Assembly (NCBI GenBank): GCA_964349045.1 | Contig: CAYGFI010000005.1 | Coordinates: 22,857-86,856, forward strand | Length of the DNA stretch: 64,000 nt | Source of the DNA: JACJXF01 sp964349045 | GTDB taxonomy: Bacteria; Bacteroidota; Bacteroidia; Bacteroidales; GCA-2748055 | Direction of reading: 5' to 3' | Shown here: piece by piece, positions 1 through 10,050 of the stretch | Layout: the number at the start of each line of letters is the position of its first letter | Numbering within the stretch: position 1 is the first letter of the stretch | The notes under the pieces: generated by a model | What the model was told of the DNA's origin: nothing | Databases searched by the model: none | What the model saw: the letters and a program-made list of their open reading frames with translations, nothing else | Position numbers and translations under genes: made by a program

Positions 1-362
1 CAATGAATAATCAACGACAATATTATTACAGTCAGATACAGAGAATGTTTGAGCAAAACCAGATTTCCGGTATTTTCGTTAGTACCTCCAAAGCTCACCG
101 GATTGGATCATACCTGCAAAAAGAGAATATTAAGGGAGTACGCCTTGTGGGATATGATCTTGTCCCAAAAAACATTGATCTTATGAAAGCAGGAATTATC
201 GACTTTCTTATCAATCAGAATCCTAAACGACAGGTACAACAAAGTATAAATTCCGTTCGGAATTATCTTCTATACAAGGAAAATATAGATCAAAAAAAGT
301 TATTCCCAATAGAAATAATCATAAAAAGTAACCTTTCAACCTACCTGGATCCGGAAATTTAA
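1..362 (+). CDS. LacI-family transcriptional regulator, C-terminal part
   Basis: This is the C-terminal end of a LacI/GalR-type repressor cut by the left window edge. The visible 119 residues fit the end of the periplasmic-binding-protein-like effector domain: a GIFVSTSKAHRIGSYLQ stretch, then VRLVGYDLVPKN, then GIIDFLINQNPKRQ, which matches the usual order of the ligand-binding and dimer region in Bacteroidota LacI proteins. The helix-turn-helix is outside the window, so its DNA specificity cannot be read. The frame is open to base 1, so the ATG at 3 is probably internal. It ends in TAA at 360-362 and converges on the minus-strand glycosidase-like gene. It is a natural candidate to bind the twin palindromes at 10051 and 15090, but that is inference. 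Confidence 0.82.
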   Translation, partial: MNNQRQYYYSQIQRMFEQNQISGIFVSTSKAHRIGSYLQKENIKGVRLVGYDLVPKNIDLMKAGIIDFLINQNPKRQVQQSINSVRNYLLYKENIDQKKLFPIEIIIKSNLSTYLDPEI

Positions 363-428
363 CAGGAAGTTATTCGGTTCTGAAAAAAACAAAATATTGT
401 GTCAGTCACGTACAATTCTTGTGGCTCA

Positions 429-2480
429 TCACCTTGAAATTTGAATGACCTGTGTCCGAAGGGCAGGAATTGTAAGAAACAATTGGTTGTCATCGGATTT
501 TACAGCTTGATTACTCACCATTTCAACAACTGAATATTTTCCTGAAATTTTAAGTTCAGCAAGGTCAAGTGTAATAATGCACTTTACATCTTCATTTTCA
601 TTGTTTCTGACGGTAAAAAAGAGTTCTGATGTTTCTCCAAAACGTTCAATTCGTATTGTCTCCAAATTACATCTGGCACCGGTAACCGGCTCCCATCCCG
701 CTCCGGCAATCTGCTTAATGACAGGTATGTACTTTTTAAAAAACGGACGTCCATTTTCAATTTTAGTCTTGTCTTCCCAATAAGGATCGTTCGAGGCATC
801 CACACTGAAAAATGAGGGGAAGAAACCATAAGCCAGCAGTTTTTCGAAATATAATTCATATCCTTTGTAAGGAGATTCTGTAAATGCCTTATCATTTAAA
901 CCTTCATTCAATAGAAATACTATCGGTTTCTGAAAAGAAATAGCCCTTTTAAAATCTAGTGCCTCAGAATTATGGGCATCTGTTGAGTACCAGCTCAATT
1001 CGGCTCCAAACAAATCCAGGTTAGCCGCGGCAAATGGATTCCATCCATGCCCGTTACCCATGGCCAGTTTTCCCTGGGAGTGCATCTCATCAGCAATTTT
1101 CTTCATAAACTCAAATTCAGAGCTAAAATTCCAGATTGCAGGTTTCAATGCATCTGCGGAAAAAGTAAGAGGATAATCAGTATGCTTATAGTGTTCATCG
1201 CGGTAGTTCAAATCATGGTGCCAGTTCCATTCCATTGAATCAAAATAAATTCCATCTGCATTCATTTTCATCGCGGGCCGGATTTCAGTCTGTAAAACAT
1301 ACTGATACCGGTTATATCCTGAAAGATCCGGATCACAGTTTGTAGTAATGCTTACGGCCCATCCCGAACTGAACCATGGAGTTTCGAGTCTCCGCATCTG
1401 CCATCGTCCGTTCTTATCATCGGTTGCACTGTTACGAATGTACTCCCTGTGGTTATTGGGTATCATCTTATCTGATATAAGAGTATCGTAAGGTATTTGT
1501 TTGGTGAGGATAGGTAATTGAATATCCCAGGGTTCAGTATATTGAAAACTCAGTACACCTGTTCCTTTATCGGATAAAATATTAGGCGTTTTTACACCAT
1601 CCTTTATATCAAAACTATTCCAGGAAGTTTCGTGAAAGGCGAATCCAAAATCCTCCCATTCAGAAATAGAACGGAGTGATGTAAAAGGGAGCCAGGTTCC
1701 TTCATTTACCACTCTCTTTTTAAAAGGTTCAGGATAAATGGTATAATAATGTTTGAGAGCTGCTCTCATTCCCCAATTTCCATTAAACGTAAACTGGCAC
1801 AACTTAAAAAAAGCCCGGTTTGGGAATTTTTCGGTCAGGGGACTTGTTGCAATATCAAATTCCGCGAATAATCCCTTTTCAATTGCAGCGCCCAGGCGAT
1901 AAACTATTGGGAGCGTCAGATCAATTCCGATTCCTTTTCCCTCATTATCAATACCTACAGCACAAAGCGGGTAAAATGACATAGTTCCCATCCCAACAGC
2001 ATCTCCATATCCACCATCGTATAAACTTTCGCCATTGAATGATCCATCCGGAGGCAAAACAGTAGCAATTGGAACAGTGTCATAATAACTCTTACCAGGC
2101 TTCATTTCTTCCGATTTTTCCAATCCACGGAACCACTTCCAGTTATTTCCCTTCATTGGGAAAATTATTCGAAGAGTTATACATGAACTACCCGGATCGA
2201 GGTATTCCAATTCTCCATTTACTTCAAAAAAATTTCCCCTGTCAATTTCGTGAATCACAACCTGGTAAAGATTATTTCGATACTGTGTTATCCTGGCATT
2301 CGGGCTAATCTTTACATCGAATATTTCAAGATTTGTAGGCTGATTGTCAGGCTTATCCGGTTGCATGTACTCAACCTGAATGGGATTATTATAAACATGG
2401 TTTTCAGCAAATGTTGTGAAGCAACTTAAGAAAATTCCAAAGAACAATACGCTGGTTTTAAATACTTTGCAATTAAACAT
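429..2480 (-). CDS. Secreted glycosidase-like protein of unrecognised family
   Basis: This is a 683-residue exported protein with a Sec signal peptide (hydrophobic residues about 9-22, AEN cleavage region near 25). Residues about 30-250 look like beta-sandwich material. Residues about 260-600 look like a TIM-barrel hydrolase: GIYFDSMEWNW (410-420, Asp414 and Glu417 as candidate acids), MGNGHGWNPF (474-483), GAELSW (492-497) and FLLNEG (522-527). The tail (about 605-683) resembles the small beta domain that closes many retaining glycosidases. I cannot assign a GH family. It is the last gene of the SusC/SusD operon at 9874-429, which supports a role in trimming the imported glycan. Alternatives are a GH36/GH31-like or DUF-type barrel. 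Confidence 0.6.
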   Translation of the reverse strand: MFNCKVFKTSVLFFGIFLSCFTTFAENHVYNNPIQVEYMQPDKPDNQPTNLEIFDVKISPNARITQYRNNLYQVVIHEIDRGNFFEVNGELEYLDPGSSCITLRIIFPMKGNNWKWFRGLEKSEEMKPGKSYYDTVPIATVLPPDGSFNGESLYDGGYGDAVGMGTMSFYPLCAVGIDNEGKGIGIDLTLPIVYRLGAAIEKGLFAEFDIATSPLTEKFPNRAFFKLCQFTFNGNWGMRAALKHYYTIYPEPFKKRVVNEGTWLPFTSLRSISEWEDFGFAFHETSWNSFDIKDGVKTPNILSDKGTGVLSFQYTEPWDIQLPILTKQIPYDTLISDKMIPNNHREYIRNSATDDKNGRWQMRRLETPWFSSGWAVSITTNCDPDLSGYNRYQYVLQTEIRPAMKMNADGIYFDSMEWNWHHDLNYRDEHYKHTDYPLTFSADALKPAIWNFSSEFEFMKKIADEMHSQGKLAMGNGHGWNPFAAANLDLFGAELSWYSTDAHNSEALDFKRAISFQKPIVFLLNEGLNDKAFTESPYKGYELYFEKLLAYGFFPSFFSVDASNDPYWEDKTKIENGRPFFKKYIPVIKQIAGAGWEPVTGARCNLETIRIERFGETSELFFTVRNNENEDVKCIITLDLAELKISGKYSVVEMVSNQAVKSDDNQLFLTIPALRTQVIQISR

Positions 2481-2629
2481 AATAGTATCTTTTTAACAAT
2501 TTAGTTTAATAATAATTCATTGCATGATTAGAATGCAAACCATGTCTGCATTATCAACAATATAACAACCACTTGTTCATGTTCTAAGGATAAAGATGCT
2601 TTCAATGAAGCTCCCGGATACATGAGGTA

Positions 2630-2675
2630 AAACTAAGTGTCTTCTCCTTGCCAGGAGAAGGCACTCAATTAGTTT
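2630..2675 (-). terminator. Intercistronic hairpin downstream of the PKD lipoprotein gene
   Basis: A long inverted repeat: AAACTAA at 2630-2636 pairs with TTAGTTT at 2669-2675, and TTCTCCT pairs with AGGAGAA around a short TGCC loop. It lies 3' of the lipoprotein gene ending at 2715 and before the gene starting at 2480. No clear U-run follows on the minus strand, so it may be an mRNA-stabilising or attenuating stem rather than a full terminator. Confidence 0.5.
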
Positions 2676-2714
2676 ACAGGCAGTCTTTTATCAGAATGAT
2701 GTCGTACGAAGTAT

Positions 2715-3569
2715 TTACAGTGGAAATTGGATAAATTGGGAATCACCAGCCTGATTAACGGGTATAGATCCGATCTGACTCCAGCCGCCATCACTTTCCA
2801 CAATCGCAAAATTCACTAACTTGTTAAGGGTTCCAAGCCCATCTCTCTTTATTGCAAACTCAATTGCTTTATTTCCATCGTTATTATTAAATTCTGAGAA
2901 ATTAATAACATCCCCAAAAGTGAAAACCGGATTCCAACTCCAGTCATTACCGGGGCCAACATGTGCATAAACATCACCCCAACCATAAGCTACGGAACCT
3001 TCACACAGGAAATCTGCCCCTGAACCGGCCGGATACATCCAGCTTTTTAATCCTGTTTCCGGATTATTATCGGAATCAAGGTATAAGTCAATAACCGCAA
3101 GGTTAAAATCGGAAGTCCCTTCCAGGTAGAAATTCAGGTAACCGGCTGAAGCAAATGTCTTAATAGCGAGAAGTGTGCCTCCCGTGCCTGCTTCATTTTC
3201 GTGGGTATATTCCACATATGCCCAGTCTGTGAAATCACCATCAATTTTAATATTCGGTCCTATTATTAAAACTGTATCTGTAAAAGTGCTTGTAACGTCC
3301 TGGTTCATGGCGTTCAAGGTAACAAGAAATTGCCCTTTCTTCGGGAACACATGAAGCGGATTAGCCATTGTAGAACCTTCACTTTCGTCTCCAAAGTCCC
3401 ATTCATAACTGGTTGCGTTGGTTGAAAAGTTAGTGAAATTCACCTTAAATCCATCAGCGATATAGCTGAATACTGCTTTAGTGGTATCGGAAGTATCGTC
3501 CTTTTCACATGAAAGAACAATAAATAGCGATAAAACTGTACCCAATAAAATCCATTTAATTTTTTTCAT
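2715..3569 (-). CDS. PKD-domain surface lipoprotein, likely glycan-binding
   Basis: This is a 284-residue lipoprotein with signal peptide and lipobox ending at Cys21 (IVLSCEKDD). Residues about 32-105 form a PKD domain, recognised by YEWDFGDES followed by NPLHVFPKKGQFLVTLNA. The C-terminal half begins with KIDGDFTDW, as in CBM9-like and other carbohydrate-binding beta-sandwiches, and continues with DLYLDSDNNPETG. It sits third downstream of SusD, where Bacteroidota loci normally encode SusE/SusF-type surface glycan-binding proteins, so that role is inferred. It is followed by a strong hairpin. No enzymatic motif was seen. Confidence 0.72.
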   Translation of the reverse strand: MKKIKWILLGTVLSLFIVLSCEKDDTSDTTKAVFSYIADGFKVNFTNFSTNATSYEWDFGDESEGSTMANPLHVFPKKGQFLVTLNAMNQDVTSTFTDTVLIIGPNIKIDGDFTDWAYVEYTHENEAGTGGTLLAIKTFASAGYLNFYLEGTSDFNLAVIDLYLDSDNNPETGLKSWMYPAGSGADFLCEGSVAYGWGDVYAHVGPGNDWSWNPVFTFGDVINFSEFNNNDGNKAIEFAIKRDGLGTLNKLVNFAIVESDGGWSQIGSIPVNQAGDSQFIQFPL

Positions 3570-3621
3570 ATCGTTCAGTGTTTTAATCGTTAGTTATTAA
3601 GTTAATAAACCCATGTTTAAG

Positions 3622-4989
3622 TTACTTTGCAGCAATTTTTAGCTGGTGTTTTAAATTATTCAATCCGCTTGTCTGGTCCCAGGTATCGGTATTTGCCAGT
3701 CGGATCATGTATTCAATTCTGTTTTTCAGGGATTCCGATTGATCAGTAATCTCGAGATACAGATCATAATCGCCCTGAGGAATTCCTGTTAATTTTAAAA
3801 GTTTATTTATTGTAAGTAATCCATTCGGTTTACAGTCGCGTATATCGACAGGCAATTCAATCCTGTAATTAGTACCTGATGTAGTGTTTTTAAATACCAG
3901 GTTAGTGATTTTATAGTTATAAAGTGGCGCATAACCCTTGTTAGTCAGGGAGAATTCAAATATATAATCCAATCCTTCTGTTACTTGCTTAGGAAATTTG
4001 GCATTCACCAGAACCAACCTGTACCCAAGATTTCGCTGGAACTCATTAAAGCATCCTGCATTTCTCCATACATTAAGTACCGGTTGATACCAATCGAGGT
4101 TGAGATAAGTCCACTTTAAGAGCTTCATTTCGTTCTGGCCTGTAATGCATCCCGGGTATTCTCCTACCGGAGGGCAGGTTTCACCACCTGTAGGAACAAA
4201 AAGAGCCTCCTGACTAATGTAGTATTTATCTGCCTCGATATTGGAATAAGTTCCATAATCAGTACCTCCGGCAAGGAAGCAATCATTATGATGTCCAATT
4301 CTGGCACTGTAATCGCCGGTATACGCTATGGAAGCATCTAAAGGAGCTATTGACTCAACAATCTGCTGTTTTGCTCCCGGTGTGCGAACCTGAACCATTA
4401 TTTCGACAGGTAAAACACTGAGAAGTTTGTAAAGAAATTCTCTTTCGTTTTCTATGGTTGCGAGACCGTTGCTCGAGCTGTGCCATTCGCCCCAGGCGCC
4501 AATGAATCCGGCCTGCATAAACGCAATTACATCCTTGTTTTGTTCGAAAACAGGTTGAAGCTGATCGAGATGTTGTTTAATAACAGCCAAAGAAGCGTCT
4601 GTACCGCTCATATCATCGGTATATCCAAAGCGTAAAATACATTTCATGCCGGCTTCACGAAGTATATTCATGTCGGTTATTATCAGCTGGAGTTGATTTT
4701 CGCTGATAGCTTGTTCTTTAAAATTTTCAAGGTAATAGAACCTGTGCACCAAAGTAATATTAAAATCTTTTTGAGATTTAAGCCATACCAGGTTCAGGTT
4801 ATTTCCTTCGGAATGGACTTCCGCAAAATGCATAAAACCCCTTTCCGGATTCGGAAAGATATCCAGAGACTGCTCATATTGAATGGTGCTAATATTCTTA
4901 TTTGCATCCTCTCCATCTGGTTTATTACAACCAGTAATAAAAGAAAACAATATGCACACAAGGAATAAATAAAACAGATATTTCACCAT
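3622..4989 (-). CDS. DUF4874/DUF4832-like lipoprotein
   Basis: This is a 455-residue exported lipoprotein (lipobox FITGCNK, Cys21). It carries the hallmark NPERGFMHF motif near the N-terminus, followed by an (alpha/beta)-barrel-like stretch: ILRFGYTDDM, then AGFIGAWGEWHSSSNG, then VRTPGAKQQI. This is typical of the paired DUF4874 (N-terminal) and DUF4832 (C-terminal) architecture found in Bacteroidota and Firmicutes polysaccharide loci. GAWGEW supplies a plausible acidic active-site residue, but to my knowledge the family is not assigned a reaction. The C-terminal about 110 residues look like a beta-sandwich. It lies between SusD and the PKD lipoprotein in the same operon. Confidence 0.75.
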   Translation of the reverse strand: MVKYLFYLFLVCILFSFITGCNKPDGEDANKNISTIQYEQSLDIFPNPERGFMHFAEVHSEGNNLNLVWLKSQKDFNITLVHRFYYLENFKEQAISENQLQLIITDMNILREAGMKCILRFGYTDDMSGTDASLAVIKQHLDQLQPVFEQNKDVIAFMQAGFIGAWGEWHSSSNGLATIENEREFLYKLLSVLPVEIMVQVRTPGAKQQIVESIAPLDASIAYTGDYSARIGHHNDCFLAGGTDYGTYSNIEADKYYISQEALFVPTGGETCPPVGEYPGCITGQNEMKLLKWTYLNLDWYQPVLNVWRNAGCFNEFQRNLGYRLVLVNAKFPKQVTEGLDYIFEFSLTNKGYAPLYNYKITNLVFKNTTSGTNYRIELPVDIRDCKPNGLLTINKLLKLTGIPQGDYDLYLEITDQSESLKNRIEYMIRLANTDTWDQTSGLNNLKHQLKIAAK

Positions 4990-5113
4990 TATAAGGTATT
5001 AGTTTTTGAAGGCGCTCCTGAATTTATTACGATTAACCTGTATTAAATTTTAAATATTTACCGGGTCATTAATAAGATTTCCTGGCAGAATGTTTATCTA
5101 TCTTTCAGTTTAA

Positions 5114-5154
5114 GGAAGCAGGAAGAAAACACGAAATGTTAAAATCCTGCTTCC
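5114..5154 (-). terminator. Perfect 10-bp intercistronic hairpin after susD
   Basis: GGAAGCAGGA at 5114-5123 and TCCTGCTTCC at 5145-5154 form a perfect 10-bp stem with a 21-nt loop. It starts 9 bp beyond the susD-like stop. It lies inside the operon, so it more likely dampens expression of the downstream genes relative to SusC/SusD, or protects the 3' end of the SusCD message, than ends all transcription. Confidence 0.55.
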
Positions 5155-5162
5155 TCACACAA

Positions 5163-6632
5163 TTAGTTATAACCTGGATTTTGCAGGAACAATCCCTTTC
5201 CTTCACTTATGTTCTGTAAGGAGAATGGAAATACTAATTTATAATCGTTGGCATAGGTCGACAATGTTTGTTCTATACAACGCGACACCAGCTTTCCATG
5301 TCTTATAAGATCAGCACGATATTGTCCGTTTTCGCACCAGTATTCATGACTTCGTTCAATAAGGATCAAATCATTAAAAGCATCAGGATCGCTATAATCC
5401 GCCAGCAATTTATCTTCCAGGCCTGCCCTCCTGCGAATAACATTAACCAGTTCCATTGCTTCAGCATCAGGTCCTGTCAGGTTATTGATAGCTTCGGCTT
5501 TTGACAACAAAACATCCGCATATCTGTATTGAATAATGTCGACTGTAGATAAACCTGTAGTTCTGGCATCATCCTGATTCATTTTTAAGGGAATCGGGCC
5601 CAGGTCAATATTTGTACCCGGATTGCTTCTGTTATAAACAATTCCATCTGAACCTGTATATTCGGCTATTAACATGGTTTTTCTTAAATCAGCAGGTTCA
5701 AATGAATCATAAAAGTACCAGGTGCTCTGAACAGTTGACCAGCCTCCCCAGGTAGCAGGATAGTTCGAAGGCAGCACCATGAGTTGCCATTGATTTTCGC
5801 TGGTTCCATCATAGTCGCACGGAATTGCCCAGATAACTTCTTTACTGCTTCTTGCACCATTAAGTCCCCACATACCCACATAGTCGTCTTCAATCTCGTA
5901 GTAACCCATTTGAATGATTTCATCGCAGAGGGTTTTGACTTTACCCCATTTTTTCTCGTGCAGATTTAATCGTACCTGAACCATTTTCGCAAGTCCTTTA
6001 CTAAACCTGCCGTACTCAACTGCATCAGGGGCAGGCAGATCAATTGCAGCAGCGATGAGATCGTTTTCAATAAACGCCACCATTTCTTCATTCGTTAGTC
6101 TCGCCAGAGGCTTTTCTTCCATGGGTTTTTTCAACACTTCAATAGGAGCAATCACGATAGGCCCATATAGGTCGAATAAGTCATAAGCAAGAAGTCCGCG
6201 GGCACAACGAACCTCAGCAATAGCGTTCTTTTTGAGTTCATCGCTTACCTTTGATTCGTTAATCAGATCGATAGTAAGCGTCATACGACTAATCTTATTG
6301 TAAAACCTATCATAGAAATACGTAACCCCTGTATTGGTAGGATAAAAATTAAGCAGATGTGCATCCAGTTGAACACCGTATTTCCCTGAAAGGATCTCAG
6401 TGGTAGCGTCACAAACAAACATAAGTCCTCTTTCGGAAGTTGAATTAATACCATCCCACCATGCTCCCCTTAACGGGTAATAGCAGGCGTTAACCATTGC
6501 CTGTATATCGGCTTCCGATTGAGGGAATATACTTGGATTAATTTCCGAATAATCAATAGGTTCCAGATCCTTAGTACACCCACCCAGGATGAGGGCTGAT
6601 GCTATACAAATCATTATTTTTTTCATTTTCAT
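5163..6632 (-). CDS. SusD/RagB-family outer-membrane nutrient-binding lipoprotein
   Basis: This is a 489-residue surface lipoprotein with lipobox LILGGCTKD (Cys19). It shows SusD/RagB features: an N-terminal helical segment with FPQSEADIQAMVNACYYPLRG, then AEVRCARGLLAYDLFDLYGPIVIAP (the conserved helix and loop of the TPR-like scaffold), and a C-terminal LLSKAEAINNL...IRRRAGL...ILIERSHEYWCENGQYRADLIRHGK region. SusD proteins cap the SusC channel and bind the glycan. The start is 24 bp after the SusC stop, so the two are co-transcribed. The substrate cannot be read from sequence. Confidence 0.93.
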   Translation of the reverse strand: MKMKKIMICIASALILGGCTKDLEPIDYSEINPSIFPQSEADIQAMVNACYYPLRGAWWDGINSTSERGLMFVCDATTEILSGKYGVQLDAHLLNFYPTNTGVTYFYDRFYNKISRMTLTIDLINESKVSDELKKNAIAEVRCARGLLAYDLFDLYGPIVIAPIEVLKKPMEEKPLARLTNEEMVAFIENDLIAAAIDLPAPDAVEYGRFSKGLAKMVQVRLNLHEKKWGKVKTLCDEIIQMGYYEIEDDYVGMWGLNGARSSKEVIWAIPCDYDGTSENQWQLMVLPSNYPATWGGWSTVQSTWYFYDSFEPADLRKTMLIAEYTGSDGIVYNRSNPGTNIDLGPIPLKMNQDDARTTGLSTVDIIQYRYADVLLSKAEAINNLTGPDAEAMELVNVIRRRAGLEDKLLADYSDPDAFNDLILIERSHEYWCENGQYRADLIRHGKLVSRCIEQTLSTYANDYKLVFPFSLQNISEGKGLFLQNPGYN

Positions 6633-6655
6633 ATCTTTTCTTTTTAACAGGTTTA

Positions 6656-9600
6656 TTAGAATGTGATATTCAATCCCATTGTATAGGTTTTAACATTGGG
6701 ATAGGCGGCAGTATAAGAATCCGTTTCAGGATCAACTCCTGTATAAGGAGTAAGCACGAAAAGGTTCTGTGCACCTATGTGAATATTGGCTTCCTGTAAA
6801 ATTCCACCAAACCATTTATGTGGAAGGTTATATCCGAGGGAGACATTTTGCAGCCTGACAAACCATGCGTCTTGCAGAAAGAAATCTCCTCCACCGTAGG
6901 GTGACCATCCATAGTACGAACTAGGATGAGTAGTTGAAGGGTTCGTAGGAGTCCAACGGTCTTTTACGGTTTTAAGTGCATTATAACCATAAGTATAAAT
7001 TCCTTCAGCGCTGACACCATAAACTGCATAATTGGGATCAGCCAGTTTACGACCAAACATTCCGTTTATGTCGATATTTAAACTAAAGTTCTTATAGGTG
7101 AATATATTGGTAAAGCCTACAATTAAGCTGGGATCGGATGTTCCCAGTAATTTTGTATCGGCATCATCAATAATTCCATCTGGTTTTCCCATCCTTAAAA
7201 AAAGGCCGTTTTCATCAACCACCGGGTTTCCAAGGTTATCGCGCTCGTACCCATCAATGTCTGCGATTTTAATAGATCCCGGTTTAAGTTCCGGCTGGGA
7301 AGGAATAACTTCTCCGGTTTGCATTATGCCATCGGATACCCTGGAATACATAGCCCGGATCGGATCGTCAATACTTTGATATACAGCAGGTTTCCAGTCA
7401 TCAGCTCTCTTCAGCCAATTATCTTTAAACCTTGAGAAAGTGGCCAGTGTTTTCCATTGAAAATTATCCTGTTTCACATTGTGTGTGATGACAGTAAATT
7501 CAAAACCCTGACTCTGTGTTTCACCAACGTTTGCCATAACTCCATTTATTTCATGATAGGAATTAATTGGCTTCCAGGCAAGCAGATCCGAAATCACCCT
7601 TTGGTAAATTTCCAATGAACCATTAATCCTATCCTTAAATAAACTATAATCAATTCCAAAATTGGCTTCTGTGGTAGTTTCCCATTTCAGATCAGGATTC
7701 TCCAACCTCGACAGGGAAACACCGATATTTTTCACTTCATCGCCTGAGAGATATGCCGGATAAGCGCTATAGGCAGCAAAAGCATTGCTTCCGATTGATG
7801 CATTACCGGTTTCTCCATAGCTCAACCTGAGCTTTAACTGGGACACCACACTTTTCATTTCTGTGAAAAACGATTCCTCGGCAATATTCCAGCCAACTGC
7901 TACTGATGGGAATGTTCCCCACTTATTATTTCTTGCAAAAACACTGGCGCCATCTGTACGAATTGTAAAGGTGAAAAGGTATCTGTCATTAAAAATGTAA
8001 TTTAACCGTCCGAAATAGGATGCGATCAGATTCTCCTGACCTGAGGATGATACACTTTTTGTACCGCTTCCGGAGTTTAAATTATTCCAGAGGAAAGCAT
8101 CCGAAATAAAACCTGTATTACCACTGCTGCTAAAACCATCAACAAATTTTTCTTTCGAAACCCCTGCTAATAGATTAAAGCTGTGTCCGCTACTAAAAAC
8201 CTTTGAATAATTGGTTGTTCCTTCTATCAGATAATCATTTTTATCAATTTCCGAAATAGAAGCTTTACCATTTTCAAGTGCGCCATGTAAAGTAGTTTTG
8301 GGAAGGTATGTCCACCTGTTGGTGAGGCCCCTGTCCATGCCTGCTTTAAGTTTTATTACCAGGCCTTTTACGGGTGTGAAATCCATAAATGTATTTACCA
8401 TTGTTCTTTCAACTCTTCCTAAATCAGTGATTGTAAGCAAGGAATAAGGATTTGGCTGAAGTGATAATTGTGGATTTAACGGATAATTCCCGTCATCATC
8501 AATAGCCCTGATGTGAGGTCCTTGCTGTATAGCCGCCCTTATGATTCCTGAGTTTTCATACTGGTCGCCACCCAGTGAGCTATTGGTGTTATCAATACGG
8601 CTGGCTGAAAAATTGAACCCTAGTTTTAAATACTTATTTAAATCCTGATCAATATTTCCCCTGACAGTATACCTGTCGAATCCCGAATTTTTAATTACAC
8701 CCTGATGATTGTAATAGTTTCCGGACAAGAGGAATCTTGTAGCCTTGTTTCCTCCGGCAACTGAAATATTATGTTGTTGGATTGTCCCGTCGCGGGTTAC
8801 CAGTTCTAACCAATCTGTTCCTCTTCCAACGTTATTAATAGCATTTTGGGTATAAAGCTTATAAAAATCGCCTCCTACCGGGTTAGCTTTAGCTTCATCG
8901 AGGGTTCTTGATCCCCAGGGAGTAACATTGTTACTAAAAAGCCATTGTTCCCATGCAGCTTCATTACGAACCTGCATCCACTCATTAAGAGGGAGGACAT
9001 CAAATTGATCATTATACCTTTGAAGTGCATATGATGTTGAGTATTGTACAATTGGTTTACCTTCCATTCCTCTTTTTGTTGTAATCAGGATAACCCCATG
9101 AGCAGCCCTTGATCCATAGATTGATGTAGCGCTTGCATCTTTCAGCACTTCTACAGACTCAATGTCATTTGGATTGAATGAACCCAGGATACTTTGTGTC
9201 CCTGCCTGATACCTGCCACCACTAGCGGGCTGCAGCAATTCAGTAATTGGAAAACCATCAACAACTATCAGTGGTGCGTTACTTGCATTTATCGAACCTG
9301 CTCCTCTCACAAGAATATCAATACCACCTCCTGGTTGCGCACTGTTTTCCCTAATCATAAGCCCGGCTGCCTTTCCTTTAAGCAAATGTCCAATGTCGGA
9401 GTTGGATGACAGATTGATATCGGCTGTTTTTACTGATGAAATAGCCCCTGTTAAATCTCTCTTTTTCATTTTCCCATATCCGACAACTACCAATTCAGAT
9501 AATGATTGTATATCAGAAATAAGAATTACATCAACAACTGAGGAATTTCCAATGGTTACTTCCTGAGGAACATAACCAATGAAAGAAATAACCAGAATCA

Positions 9601-9874
9601 GAGCATCATCAGGTACTGTTAATTTGTAATTGCCGTTAACATCAGTTATTGTTCCGATTGTAGTACCTTTAACTGTAACATTTGCTCCTGTTAAAGGGTC
9701 GCCGTTTTCATCCGTAATTTTCCCGGTGATAGTCCTTTCAATATAAGATTTATTCCTTTCATTATTTTTCTTTTCTCCCGATACTGTCGCGGCATAACTG
9801 CGCGTACTGAGAAAAATTGCACAAACCAAAACAAGGATAATGGCTTTATGCATGGTTTTTAGTAGTTTCATCAT
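6656..9874 (-). CDS. SusC/RagA-family TonB-dependent outer-membrane transporter
   Basis: This is a 1072-residue TonB-dependent receptor of the SusC type. It has an N-terminal signal peptide (about 1-28), a carboxypeptidase-D-regulatory-like beta domain (ITGKITDENGDPLTGANV, about 49-125), a TonB-box/plug region (VVVGYGKMKKRDLTGAISSV) with the LLKGKAAGLMI and DVLVRGAGSIN-type plug signature, and a long beta-barrel ending in an aromatic-terminated strand (MGLNITF). It imports oligosaccharides together with the SusD-like lipoprotein encoded next. It is the first gene of the operon running to 429, and its promoter carries a LacI-type palindrome on the -7 box. Confidence 0.95.
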   Translation of the reverse strand: MMKLLKTMHKAIILVLVCAIFLSTRSYAATVSGEKKNNERNKSYIERTITGKITDENGDPLTGANVTVKGTTIGTITDVNGNYKLTVPDDALILVISFIGYVPQEVTIGNSSVVDVILISDIQSLSELVVVGYGKMKKRDLTGAISSVKTADINLSSNSDIGHLLKGKAAGLMIRENSAQPGGGIDILVRGAGSINASNAPLIVVDGFPITELLQPASGGRYQAGTQSILGSFNPNDIESVEVLKDASATSIYGSRAAHGVILITTKRGMEGKPIVQYSTSYALQRYNDQFDVLPLNEWMQVRNEAAWEQWLFSNNVTPWGSRTLDEAKANPVGGDFYKLYTQNAINNVGRGTDWLELVTRDGTIQQHNISVAGGNKATRFLLSGNYYNHQGVIKNSGFDRYTVRGNIDQDLNKYLKLGFNFSASRIDNTNSSLGGDQYENSGIIRAAIQQGPHIRAIDDDGNYPLNPQLSLQPNPYSLLTITDLGRVERTMVNTFMDFTPVKGLVIKLKAGMDRGLTNRWTYLPKTTLHGALENGKASISEIDKNDYLIEGTTNYSKVFSSGHSFNLLAGVSKEKFVDGFSSSGNTGFISDAFLWNNLNSGSGTKSVSSSGQENLIASYFGRLNYIFNDRYLFTFTIRTDGASVFARNNKWGTFPSVAVGWNIAEESFFTEMKSVVSQLKLRLSYGETGNASIGSNAFAAYSAYPAYLSGDEVKNIGVSLSRLENPDLKWETTTEANFGIDYSLFKDRINGSLEIYQRVISDLLAWKPINSYHEINGVMANVGETQSQGFEFTVITHNVKQDNFQWKTLATFSRFKDNWLKRADDWKPAVYQSIDDPIRAMYSRVSDGIMQTGEVIPSQPELKPGSIKIADIDGYERDNLGNPVVDENGLFLRMGKPDGIIDDADTKLLGTSDPSLIVGFTNIFTYKNFSLNIDINGMFGRKLADPNYAVYGVSAEGIYTYGYNALKTVKDRWTPTNPSTTHPSSYYGWSPYGGGDFFLQDAWFVRLQNVSLGYNLPHKWFGGILQEANIHIGAQNLFVLTPYTGVDPETDSYTAAYPNVKTYTMGLNITF

Positions 9875-10050
9875 AGGTAGTAGTTTAGGATAATTAATTT
9901 AAAACTTATTTTTATCAAAAATGACAGATTAAGCTAATAAATATTTTACCAGGATTTTACAAAATGAAAAAAATAAATGAACCTTTTGTTTCTATATTTT
10001 TTAAATTCTACAGTTGTATTGTCGAATGGAAGGCAATGGATAAATTCAAA

